This document shows, piece by piece, positions 19,071 to 26,716 of a stretch of 64,000 nucleotides of DNA. Source of the stretch: Lactobacillus sp. ESL0700. Lineage in GTDB: Bacteria > Bacillota > Bacilli > Lactobacillales > Lactobacillaceae. The stretch is taken from NCBI RefSeq assembly GCF_029392095.1, contig NZ_CP113930.1, positions 620,001 to 684,000 on the forward strand, in the 5' to 3' direction. Numbering within the stretch: the stretch's first letter is position 1; every line of letters begins with the position of its first letter. Both the position numbers and the translations under genes were made by a program. The notes under the pieces are model-generated. The model saw nothing but the letters and a program-made list of their open reading frames with translations, did not search any database and had not been told where the DNA came from.

Positions 19071-20381
19071 ATGGAAACACATAGAATAGATCAGGCAATT
19101 TCAGCTAGTAAAGAGCAATTTTATCAGGATTTAGCCCAATTAATTAAGATTAAAAGTGTTGCAGGACCTGCTAAAACGGGTGCCCCGTTTGGAGAAGGAC
19201 CGAGAGCAGCTTTAGACTTAATTGTGCAGTTAGGCGATAAATATGGGTTTAAAACCAAGATTGTTAATGATGCGATGGCATACGTCCAATGGGGCGAAGA
19301 TAACGACCATTATCTTGGTGTAATTGATCATTTAGATGTTGTCCCCGTAAGTGGCAACAAGTGGCAGAGCGATCCGTGGACGTTGACTAAACGAGATAAT
19401 CGTTTTTATGCCCGAGGAATTCTAGATAATAAAGGACCTGCATTTGCGACTTTATGGGGAATGAAGCTTTTAAAGGAGTTGGGTTTTAAACCTAAGAGAA
19501 CAATTCGTTTAGTATTTGGTTCCGACGAAGAAACTGGCAGTAGAGATGTTGGGCTTTATTTGCAAGCCGAAGAGCCGCCAGATTTTGGCTGGACGGCAGA
19601 TTGCAAGTTTCCGGTAGTCTATGGTGAACGCGGGATTGTCAATTTCTCTATTCATACTGAAATTACGGATGGCAGTCTGGATACAATTAGTGATTTTAGC
19701 GGCGATATGAGAATGGATCACGTGCCTGATACGTTGACAGTTCAGGTTGATGGCCAAAAAGTGACTGCAACAGGTAAGAGTGTTCCAAGTAATGCACCAG
19801 AATTGGGTGTAAATGCAATTACTGAGTGGGCCAAGCAAATGTGCGCGGCTAATGGCTTAAGTGGTCAGCTGCAAGATTATTGTCGCTGGCTTGTAACAGA
19901 TCTTGCCGATCAGCATTATGGTGAAGGGCTTAACATGGCATTTAGCGACCAAGATTCTGGCAAATTAATTATGACACCAACTGCTATTGTTAAAGAAAAA
20001 ACGGGCATGAGAATTGATTTGGCCTTTAGATACCCAGTGTCATTCACGGAGGAGCAAGTTAAACAACGTTTAGCTGAAAATCTTCCGGCCAATAGTAAAA
20101 TCTCGGTCATTAGGAGTATTCCAAGTGTGATGCACGATCCGCATGATCCGTTTATTAAAAAGTTGTCAGAGGTTTACACGGAGGTTACCGGCAAAGACGG
20201 AACGCCAGTCACAACTACTGGTGCAACCTATTCGCGAGTAATGCCTAATATTATTGCTTTTGGTCCATCATTTCCTGGGCAAAAAGGAATTGCCCATAAA
20301 GAAAATGAATGGATGAACGAGCAAGATTTGTTATTAAACATGAAAATTTATATGTTGGCTCTATTAAAAATTGCCGCATAG
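19071..20381 (+). CDS. pepV: Sapep/PepV-type metallodipeptidase (M20 family)
   Basis: A 436-residue cytosolic peptidase of the M20 family, expected to cleave dipeptides with two divalent metal ions. The metal and catalytic segments are visible: GVIDHLDVVP, ARGILDNKGPA and FGSDEETGSRD, plus the late His in GQKGIAHKENEW. A lid-like dimerisation insert occupies the middle (about 180-330). The GTG at 19050 is in frame, but AGAAAGG ends 5 nt before the ATG at 19071, so that start is used. It is the first gene of a four-gene operon. It is slightly shorter than classical PepV (about 470 residues), so the exact substrate is open. Confidence 0.82.
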   Translation: METHRIDQAISASKEQFYQDLAQLIKIKSVAGPAKTGAPFGEGPRAALDLIVQLGDKYGFKTKIVNDAMAYVQWGEDNDHYLGVIDHLDVVPVSGNKWQSDPWTLTKRDNRFYARGILDNKGPAFATLWGMKLLKELGFKPKRTIRLVFGSDEETGSRDVGLYLQAEEPPDFGWTADCKFPVVYGERGIVNFSIHTEITDGSLDTISDFSGDMRMDHVPDTLTVQVDGQKVTATGKSVPSNAPELGVNAITEWAKQMCAANGLSGQLQDYCRWLVTDLADQHYGEGLNMAFSDQDSGKLIMTPTAIVKEKTGMRIDLAFRYPVSFTEEQVKQRLAENLPANSKISVIRSIPSVMHDPHDPFIKKLSEVYTEVTGKDGTPVTTTGATYSRVMPNIIAFGPSFPGQKGIAHKENEWMNEQDLLLNMKIYMLALLKIAA

Positions 20382-20397
20382 TTTTTAGGAGGAACTA

Positions 20398-21351
20398 ATG
20401 ACTTGGGGAACAATAGCTACTTGGCGAATGGCTGCCGAGGGTGTAGAAAAGGCTGGCGAGCTGCTGGCAAGTGACACTAGCGCAGGGGATGCTGTGGAGA
20501 AGCTGATTAATACCGTTGAAGCTTATCCATTTTATAAATCCGTTGGCTATGGCGGTCTGCCAAATGAAGAAGGCGTCGTCCAAATGGATGCTTCCTACAT
20601 GGACGGTGATACCTTGGCTGAGGGTTCAGTTGCAGCAATTGAAAATGTTTTACACGCGGTTTCTGTTGCTCGGCTGCTTAGTCATAATCATTACAATAGT
20701 TTTTTAGTTGGCGAGGGAGCAACCAAGTTTGCTTTGCTTAATGGCTTTGAAATGAAAAACATGCTGACAGATAGAGCTAAATTGCGCTGGCAAAAAAAGT
20801 TGCGCCAAAGACAGCTTGATGAGCTTCATCCTTATTCAGGTCATGATACCGTCGGTGCAATTACTTTGGATACCAAGGGCTCAATGGCTGCAGCAACTTC
20901 AACTTCAGGATTATTTATGAAAAAGACTGGGCGCATCGGCGATTCGCCCTTATCAGGATCTGGCTTTTATGTTGACAGTGAAATTGGCGGTGCAGCGGCC
21001 ACAGGATTAGGTGAAGACATTATGAAGGGCTGTTTGTCGTATGAAATCGTCCGCAAAATGGGTGAAGGCCTTTCACCACAAGAAGCTTGTGATCAAAGCG
21101 TTTATGCATTTGCTCGAAAACTACAAAAGCGTTATGGCAAAGCTGGTGAAATTTCAATGGTGGCAATGAATAATCAAGGACAATGGGGCATTGCTACTAA
21201 CGTGGAATTTACTTTCTGCGTTGCAACACAGAAAGAGTCGGCGAAGATTTTAATGGCTAATCCCGGTGAAAATGACACAACCCTAATTGAACTGGTAACG
21301 CAAGAATGGCTAGATGCTTATGAAAAAAGAATTCATGCCCCGATTGAATAG
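20398..21351 (+). CDS. glycosylasparaginase / isoaspartyl peptidase-type Ntn hydrolase
   Basis: A 317-residue N-terminal-nucleophile hydrolase. The autocleavage and catalytic site is GHDTVGAITLD with nucleophile Thr151, which would yield an alpha chain of 150 and a beta chain of 167 residues. GDSPLSGSGFYVD and GAAATGLGEDIM are the substrate-binding segments of the N4-(beta-N-acetylglucosaminyl)-L-asparaginase branch. That branch splits GlcNAc-asparagine to GlcNAc (via the glycosylamine) and aspartate. Related enzymes act on isoaspartyl dipeptides, so the true substrate needs an assay. TTAGGAGGA lies before the ATG. Confidence 0.8.
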   Translation: MTWGTIATWRMAAEGVEKAGELLASDTSAGDAVEKLINTVEAYPFYKSVGYGGLPNEEGVVQMDASYMDGDTLAEGSVAAIENVLHAVSVARLLSHNHYNSFLVGEGATKFALLNGFEMKNMLTDRAKLRWQKKLRQRQLDELHPYSGHDTVGAITLDTKGSMAAATSTSGLFMKKTGRIGDSPLSGSGFYVDSEIGGAAATGLGEDIMKGCLSYEIVRKMGEGLSPQEACDQSVYAFARKLQKRYGKAGEISMVAMNNQGQWGIATNVEFTFCVATQKESAKILMANPGENDTTLIELVTQEWLDAYEKRIHAPIE

Positions 21352-21369
21352 TGAAGAGGAGGTTAGACA

Positions 21370-21894
21370 ATGAAGGTAATCATCATTTTAGATCAAATTC
21401 AAGCTGGCTTAGGTGGCAAGGAACGTGCAGATACGCCTTTTGGCGGTAAAAAGATTGCGATGGGCAGTGCTGATAACGTTGAAAGGGCATTGGCAGATGT
21501 TGATGGCAAAATTATTGGCACCTTCTATTGTGGCACTAGCTATTTTCTTGAACACAAGGATGTCGTCCAAGAAAAATTTGCAAAAATGGCACAAAAAATG
21601 GCTGCAGATGTTGTGATTGTAGGACCAACTTTTGATTATACGGAATTTGCCGAGATGGCGGGCAGCCTTGGCTCATATATCAGCAAGGCAACGACTATCC
21701 CAGTGATTGGACAAATGGCCCAAGAAAAAAATGAAGCAATAATTAGTCAGTATCAAGATCAGTTTTTGATTGTAAAGATGCCTAAGAAGGGTGCAGCGGG
21801 ACTAACAGAAGCTTTACAGAACTTGGCACAAGGCTGCAAGTTATTGGCTTCTGGAGCTGATACAGCAGAATTTAAGCAGCAATCTTGCTACTGA
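21370..21894 (+). CDS. short GrdB-related protein (glycine/sarcosine/betaine reductase component B family)
   Basis: A 174-residue protein matching the N-terminal half of the reductase B subunit family: ILDQIQAGLGGKERADTPFG, then GTFYCGTSYFLEH and VIVGPTFDYTEFAEMAGSLG. In full GrdB proteins a C-terminal domain carries the selenocysteine or cysteine; that domain is missing here. The protein has Cys in FYCGTS and in the C-terminal QQSCY. No TGA is read through. It is always possible that it works as a small binding or redox protein with the enzymes around it. GAGGAGGTT precedes the ATG. Confidence 0.65.
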   Translation: MKVIIILDQIQAGLGGKERADTPFGGKKIAMGSADNVERALADVDGKIIGTFYCGTSYFLEHKDVVQEKFAKMAQKMAADVVIVGPTFDYTEFAEMAGSLGSYISKATTIPVIGQMAQEKNEAIISQYQDQFLIVKMPKKGAAGLTEALQNLAQGCKLLASGADTAEFKQQSCY

Positions 21895-21916
21895 TTTTTA
21901 AAAAGAGAGTGAAAAT

Positions 21917-23230
21917 ATGCAAAATAAGTTTGAAAAGGTTTTGATGCCACTCGCAGAGAAATTGAGCAACAATGTTGTTCTGCGCTCCTTACGTGATGGT
22001 TTCTTAATCATCACGCCATTAATCATTGTGACATCAATCTTTCTATTGATTGGTAATTTTCCCATCCCTGGTTGGGTTGAATTTTGGACTAAATTAGTTG
22101 GTCCCCAGTTTAGTGTCTGGTTTAGTGCAGTATCCAATTCTGTGTTTAGTTTTACAGGTATTTTATCAACCATCGCGATTGCTTACGCTTATGGTAAAAA
22201 TCGGGGATTAAATCCAATCCAAGCCGGAATGGTTTCCTTTATTTCTTTTCTAATCCTGACTCCGACAGAAATACAGGTTGGTAAACAAACGCTTAGTGCG
22301 ATTAATCTGCAATATGTGGGTCCTAACGGTATTTTCTTAGGGATTATTATTTCGTTAATCAGTGTTGAAATTTACCGGTTTGCGGTAAATCGGCATTGGA
22401 CAATTAAGATGCCGGATGGCGTGCCTCCAGCAGTTACCCAATCATTCGATGCCCTGATTCCGAGTGCATTAGTTGTACTGGCATTCTTTATTATTCGTAT
22501 CTTGTTCTCTTTGACAAGTTTTACAACTGCATACAATTTTATTTATAAAATTTTGCAAACGCCACTTAAGAATGTGGGAATTTCGTTGCCATCTGCCTTG
22601 CTATATAATTTCTTAGCAAGTTTCCTTTGGTTCTTTGGCATTAATGGCCCAACGATTACTAACTCAGTTTGGGAACCAATTTTCTTTGTCGCAACTCAAG
22701 ATAACATGAAGGCTTTTCAAAATCATTTGCCACTACCTCATGTTTATAATCAACCGTTTATCGATATCTTTACTACTTACGGTGGTGGCGGTAGTACTTT
22801 AGCATTATTGATTGTTGTTTTTGCAATTTGTAAATCTAAACGGATTCGCGAGTTGGGCGATTTGGCAATTTTGCCCGGAATTTTCGGGATTAATGAGCCA
22901 GTTATTTTTGGGTTGCCGATTGTTCTTAACCCAGTAATCATGATTCCATTTATTGCTTGCCCAGTTTTGAATACCTTTATTTCAGGAGTTACGATGAGCT
23001 TAGGCTGGGTTGCCAAGACTAATGGTGTGTCTTTGCCGTGGACGACGCCGCCAATTATTTCAGGTTGGTTAGCAACTGGTAGTTGGACAGGTTCTGCTCT
23101 GCAAATTGTCGAATTGATACTCAATATTTTGATTTATTATCCATTTGTTAAGATGCTTGATAAGCAGTATTTGAAGGAAGAAAAAGCAGCTGCAGAAGAT
23201 GAACTAGATATTGATTTTAGTGAAGTATAG
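21917..23230 (+). CDS. PTS EIIC membrane component, cellobiose/lactose (CelB) type
   Basis: A 437-residue polytopic permease of the lactose/cellobiose/diacetylchitobiose PTS family. It has about ten helices and the family segments WFFGINGPTITNSVWEP and FGINEPVIFGLPIVLNP. It would carry a phosphorylated sugar or sugar conjugate across the membrane. No IIA or IIB gene is adjacent, so it must borrow these from elsewhere. It is the last gene of the operon with the dipeptidase and glycosylasparaginase, which hints that its cargo is a sugar-amino-acid compound. Confidence 0.85.
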   Translation: MQNKFEKVLMPLAEKLSNNVVLRSLRDGFLIITPLIIVTSIFLLIGNFPIPGWVEFWTKLVGPQFSVWFSAVSNSVFSFTGILSTIAIAYAYGKNRGLNPIQAGMVSFISFLILTPTEIQVGKQTLSAINLQYVGPNGIFLGIIISLISVEIYRFAVNRHWTIKMPDGVPPAVTQSFDALIPSALVVLAFFIIRILFSLTSFTTAYNFIYKILQTPLKNVGISLPSALLYNFLASFLWFFGINGPTITNSVWEPIFFVATQDNMKAFQNHLPLPHVYNQPFIDIFTTYGGGGSTLALLIVVFAICKSKRIRELGDLAILPGIFGINEPVIFGLPIVLNPVIMIPFIACPVLNTFISGVTMSLGWVAKTNGVSLPWTTPPIISGWLATGSWTGSALQIVELILNILIYYPFVKMLDKQYLKEEKAAAEDELDIDFSEV

Positions 23231-23242
23231 TTATTAAAAATA

Positions 23243-23279
23243 AAAAAGACTTATTGCAATTAAACAGTAAGTCTTTTTT
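23243..23279. terminator. bidirectional terminator between the PTS operon and yigZ
   Basis: Stem AAAAAAGACTTA / TAAGTCTTTTTT with T runs on both strands, between convergent genes. Confidence 0.85.
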
Positions 23280-23280
23280 G

Positions 23281-23940
23281 TTATTTTTCATGATAATTAT
23301 GCGTAGTAATTGGCAATTCATTATAGCGTTTTTCACCGTTAGTAAACGTGACTTTACCGGCAAGCAAGTTGGTTAGCTCTTTTTCAAGAGCAGCTTGGTC
23401 ATCTTCATCGATAAAGAGATGAATGGCAATGTCAACGCCGTAATCGATTTTAGCAACATAAATCTCTTTTTGTTTTAAAAAATGGTCTACTTCATCAAAA
23501 CGGTTATAGGCAACGTGGAAAATAACTTCCTGCTGCTGAACTCGTTTAACAACGCCGATTGCCTGTGCGCCCTCGCTAACACTGTTGGAATAGGCTCTAA
23601 TTAAGCCACCAGCACCAAGTTTGATGCCACCAAAATAGCGAGTAACAACAACAGTTACATTTTTTAACTTCATTAGCTGTAACGCCTTTAATTCGGGAAC
23701 ACCAGCAGTTCCGGAAGGTTCGCCATTGTCGCTGGCCTTGACGTGATCGTCGTTGAGCCCGATTGTGTAGGCAAAGGTGTTGTGAGTGGCATCACGGTAT
23801 TTTTTGCTAATTGTCGCAATAAATTCTTCGGCCTCGGCTACAGAAGTTGTTCTTGCCAAACTGGCGATAAAACGGCTTTTTTTGATAATAATTTCGTGGT
23901 CGCCGTTTGCTTTAATTGTTAAATAATTTTCGTTAGTCAA
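23281..23940 (-). CDS. YigZ/IMPACT family protein
   Basis: A 219-residue protein of the UPF0029 family. The N-terminal IMPACT domain contains IIKKSRFIASLARTTS, DNGEPSGTAGVPEL and VTRYFGGIKLGAGGLIRAYS. A C-terminal DUF1949 domain follows (about 140-200). The exact role is unknown; eukaryotic relatives regulate Gcn2. It is divergent from comFA with about 45 nt between the starts, so the promoters overlap. Confidence 0.88.
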   Translation of the reverse strand: MTNENYLTIKANGDHEIIIKKSRFIASLARTTSVAEAEEFIATISKKYRDATHNTFAYTIGLNDDHVKASDNGEPSGTAGVPELKALQLMKLKNVTVVVTRYFGGIKLGAGGLIRAYSNSVSEGAQAIGVVKRVQQQEVIFHVAYNRFDEVDHFLKQKEIYVAKIDYGVDIAIHLFIDEDDQAALEKELTNLLAGKVTFTNGEKRYNELPITTHNYHEK

Positions 23941-23985
23941 AAGATTTTGCCTTCTTTTTGCGTATTTATTAATGGAGGCAGTGAA

Positions 23986-25269
23986 ATGGAAGATTTAATG
24001 AGCCTCGCAGGTCGCCAGTGGATTGGCGGTCAAGAGGATTTTAGCACAAATAAGGCACTGACGAAAATTGCTGCGATTGTTGATGACCGGTGTAATCGCT
24101 GTGGTGCCAAAGTTAGCGCCCAACTACCTAATGGCAAAAAATACTGCCGCGCCTGCTTAAATATTGGGCGAATAGTCGAAGGCGATTATTTAGTGCGCAA
24201 TCAGCTGCTAGTAAGTTTTCCGCTTCTCGAAACTGGCGGGTTAACATGGCAAGGCGAACTAACTGCCGCGCAGGCACAAATTTCACAGCAGCTCGTTGAT
24301 AACTTTAACCAGCACCATAATGTCTTGGTTCACGCCGTAACCGGCGCAGGCAAAACGGAAATGCTGTTTGCCTTGCTAGCGGCATGTTTTAAGTTGGGCC
24401 AGCGTGCCTGTATTGCTACGCCGCGAATTGACGTGGTAAACGAATTATATCCTAGGCTGCAAGCGGCATTTGGCCAAATTACAATTGGGATGTATCATGG
24501 TCGCAAATACCAAGAGCCGCAGCTAGACCAGTTGACGATTTGCACAACGCACCAATTATTAAAATTTTATCAAGCCTTTGATTTATTGGTGATTGATGAA
24601 GTTGACTCGTTTCCTTATGCCGATAATGCTCAGCTTCATTTTGGTGCGCAAAATGCAGTCAAAGAAAATGGGGTTCGGGTTTATTTGACGGCAACACCAA
24701 CTGCTGATTTACTAGCCCAAGTCAAGGCTGGACAACTGCAAATTTTAAAATTAAAGCGGCGCTTTCACGGGGGCAAACTTCCAGTTCCTAAGGAAAAGCT
24801 GTTTTTGCGACCATTTTTAAATCGCGGTAAGGTTCATCCTAAATTGATGGCTGCGATTTTAAAAGTAATTGCGGCAGGTCATCCCTTGTTGCTATTTGTG
24901 CCGCGAATTGAGCAAATACCCCTATATTTAGCAGCGCTTAAACAAGAGGCAGAATTAGCAGATGTAGCAATGGCAGGCGTATATGCTGGCGATAAAAAGC
25001 GCATAGAAAAGGTCCAGCAATTTCGCCAGCAGCAGTTGCAGATTTTAATAACTACGACCATTTTAGAGCGCGGGGTAACATTTAATCATGTTTGGGTAAT
25101 TATCATTGCCGCCGATGACCGCATTTATCAGGCGGCGAGTCTTGTTCAAATCGCCGGGCGAGTTGGTCGAGCAAAGGAAGACAATAATGGGTTAGTCTTA
25201 TTTTGCTACCACAAATATACGGCGAATTTACGCAGCGCGATGAAGCAGATTAGGGCGATGAACCGATGA
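23986..25269 (+). CDS. comFA: ComFA-like DEAD-box DNA translocase for competence
   Basis: A 427-residue helicase-like protein driving single-stranded DNA uptake. A four-cysteine zinc site lies near the N-terminus (CNRCGAKVS with YCRACLN). Walker A is GAGKTEM, the DEVD-type box is VIDEVDSFPY, and the C-terminal motif QIAGRVGRA is intact. An in-frame TTG 39 nt upstream exists, but ATGGAGGCAG just before the ATG at 23986 decides the start. Its stop overlaps the comFC start as ATGA, so the pair is translationally coupled. Confidence 0.9.
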   Translation: MEDLMSLAGRQWIGGQEDFSTNKALTKIAAIVDDRCNRCGAKVSAQLPNGKKYCRACLNIGRIVEGDYLVRNQLLVSFPLLETGGLTWQGELTAAQAQISQQLVDNFNQHHNVLVHAVTGAGKTEMLFALLAACFKLGQRACIATPRIDVVNELYPRLQAAFGQITIGMYHGRKYQEPQLDQLTICTTHQLLKFYQAFDLLVIDEVDSFPYADNAQLHFGAQNAVKENGVRVYLTATPTADLLAQVKAGQLQILKLKRRFHGGKLPVPKEKLFLRPFLNRGKVHPKLMAAILKVIAAGHPLLLFVPRIEQIPLYLAALKQEAELADVAMAGVYAGDKKRIEKVQQFRQQQLQILITTTILERGVTFNHVWVIIIAADDRIYQAASLVQIAGRVGRAKEDNNGLVLFCYHKYTANLRSAMKQIRAMNR

Positions 25270-25952
25270 ATAATTGTCTATTGTGCGGCCAGCAGTTTGT
25301 GCCTGCTGTTTCGCTATTGGGTGTTTTTTCATGGAAAAAGGCCCGCACGCAGCACATTTGCACTAATTGTATGGCTAAATTTCAGCGGTTAGCATCACCC
25401 AGGTGTCCCACTTGTGCCGGTGAATTATCACAAAATGGTGTGTGTTCAGATTGTCAAACTTGGCAGAGAATTTATGGCGTTAAATTATTGCAGCACCATG
25501 CTATTTTTCGTTATAACGATGCTTTTCACGACCTGATGGTTAATTACAAACGCTATGGCGATTATGTCTTGAAAGCAGTGCTTCAGGAATTGTGTTATCA
25601 CGAGCTGCAGCTAGTTGCGGCGGACTATTATGTTCCTGTGCCAACTTCGCCGGCTCACTTTGATAAGCGCCAGTTTGACACAATTAGCGCAATTTATGGT
25701 GATCTGGTTCCACTAACGAAAATTTTAATTAAAAAAAGTGATTCTGGTGCTCAAGGAGAAAAGAATCGGCGTGAGCGTTTAATCACCCCGCAAAGTTTTG
25801 GCGTAAAAAATAAAATACATAATCTTAATCGAAAAAAGTTATTACTTTTGGATGATATTTATACTACCGGACGAACGCTGTATCATGCGCGGGATGCGCT
25901 AGTAGCCGAATTTCCAACAGCCATAGTTGAAAGTTTTTCAATTTGCAGGTAG
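25266..25952 (+). CDS. comFC: ComFC-like phosphoribosyltransferase-fold protein
   Basis: A 228-residue competence protein. N-terminal zinc-ribbon cysteines (CLLCGQQF, HICTNCM, CPTCAGEL, CSDCQ) are followed by a phosphoribosyltransferase-like domain with the LLLDDIYTTGRTL loop. ComFC partners ComFA in DNA uptake; the chemical activity is unknown. It starts at the ATGA overlap with comFA. Together with recA and ftsK it suggests that the competence machinery is at least partly kept. Confidence 0.9.
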   Translation: MNNCLLCGQQFVPAVSLLGVFSWKKARTQHICTNCMAKFQRLASPRCPTCAGELSQNGVCSDCQTWQRIYGVKLLQHHAIFRYNDAFHDLMVNYKRYGDYVLKAVLQELCYHELQLVAADYYVPVPTSPAHFDKRQFDTISAIYGDLVPLTKILIKKSDSGAQGEKNRRERLITPQSFGVKNKIHNLNRKKLLLLDDIYTTGRTLYHARDALVAEFPTAIVESFSICR

Positions 25953-25960
25953 GTTATCCC

Positions 25961-25990
25961 TTGTTTAGCGCTTTCAAGTTTTGTTATAAT
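25961..25990 (+). promoter_or_regulatory. hpf promoter, with possible cre overlap
   Basis: TTGTTT (25961-25966), an 18-nt spacer and a perfect TATAAT (25985-25990). GTTTAGCGCTTTCA (25963-25976) matches the catabolite-responsive palindrome at 10 of 14 positions of TGAAAGCGCTTTCA, so CcpA control is possible but weakly supported. Confidence 0.6.
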
Positions 25991-26036
25991 ATAAATAACG
26001 AAAGGCTGCTAAGCAGCTCGAAAGGAGAATCTCATT

Positions 26037-26585
26037 ATGTTAAAGTATAACGTTCGTGGTGAAAATATTGAGGTAACTGATGCGTTAAGGAGTTACGTGG
26101 AGAAGCGGCTAAAGAAGCTAGAAAAATATTTTGAATTAAATCAAGATATGATTGCTCACGTTAATTTGAAAGTTTACCGCGACCATACAGCTAAAGTTGA
26201 AGTTACTATTCCACTTCCATACTTAGTATTGAGAGCTGAAGATACAACAGATGATATGTATCGCAGCATCGACTTTGTTTCCGAAAAATTGGAACGGCAA
26301 ATTAGAAAATATAAGACACGGGTAAACCGTAAGAGCCGTGAAAAAGGAATTAACGATTTCTTTGTAGAAACTCCAGAAGAAGAAAAGAAAGAAAAGCCAA
26401 TCAGCGAATTTGATATTGTTCGCAATAAGCAAATTGGCTTGAAACCAATGAGTCCTGAAGAAGCAATTTTACAAATGAATATGTTGGAACATGATTTCTT
26501 TGTCTTTCAGGATGCAGAAACTAACGGCACAAGTGTTGTTTATCGCAGAAATGATGGCCGTTACGGTTTAATTGAAACTAAATAA
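26037..26585 (+). CDS. hpf: long-form ribosome hibernation promoting factor
   Basis: A 182-residue protein that binds the 30S subunit and makes 100S ribosome dimers in stationary phase. The N-terminal S30AE domain (about 1-100, EVTDALRSYVEKRLKKLEKYF) is joined by a linker to the C-terminal dimerisation domain. That domain contains KPMSPEEAILQMNML and ends YRRNDGRYGLIE. This is the long form usual in Firmicutes. AAAGGAG lies before the ATG; it has its own promoter and a terminator. Confidence 0.95.
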   Translation: MLKYNVRGENIEVTDALRSYVEKRLKKLEKYFELNQDMIAHVNLKVYRDHTAKVEVTIPLPYLVLRAEDTTDDMYRSIDFVSEKLERQIRKYKTRVNRKSREKGINDFFVETPEEEKKEKPISEFDIVRNKQIGLKPMSPEEAILQMNMLEHDFFVFQDAETNGTSVVYRRNDGRYGLIETK

Positions 26586-26605
26586 AAATAACAATTTATT
26601 AGCTA

Positions 26606-26640
26606 GGGCCCCACATTTAATGTGAGGTCTTTGTTTTGTT
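26606..26640 (+). terminator. terminator between hpf and secA
   Basis: Stem GGCCCCACAT / ATGTGAGGTCT with G-U pairs, then a T-rich tract. Confidence 0.7.
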
Positions 26641-26716
26641 TATTTTTCATTTTGCGTTAATCATGGTAAAATTATCTTGTGTTTTTATACTTAAGTACAA
26701 TTTAAGGATCGATTTA

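Noticed and set aside
25963..25976. Catabolite-responsive element before hpf as a firm call
   Set aside because: Only 10 of 14 palindrome positions match, so it is mentioned only as a possibility in the promoter entry.
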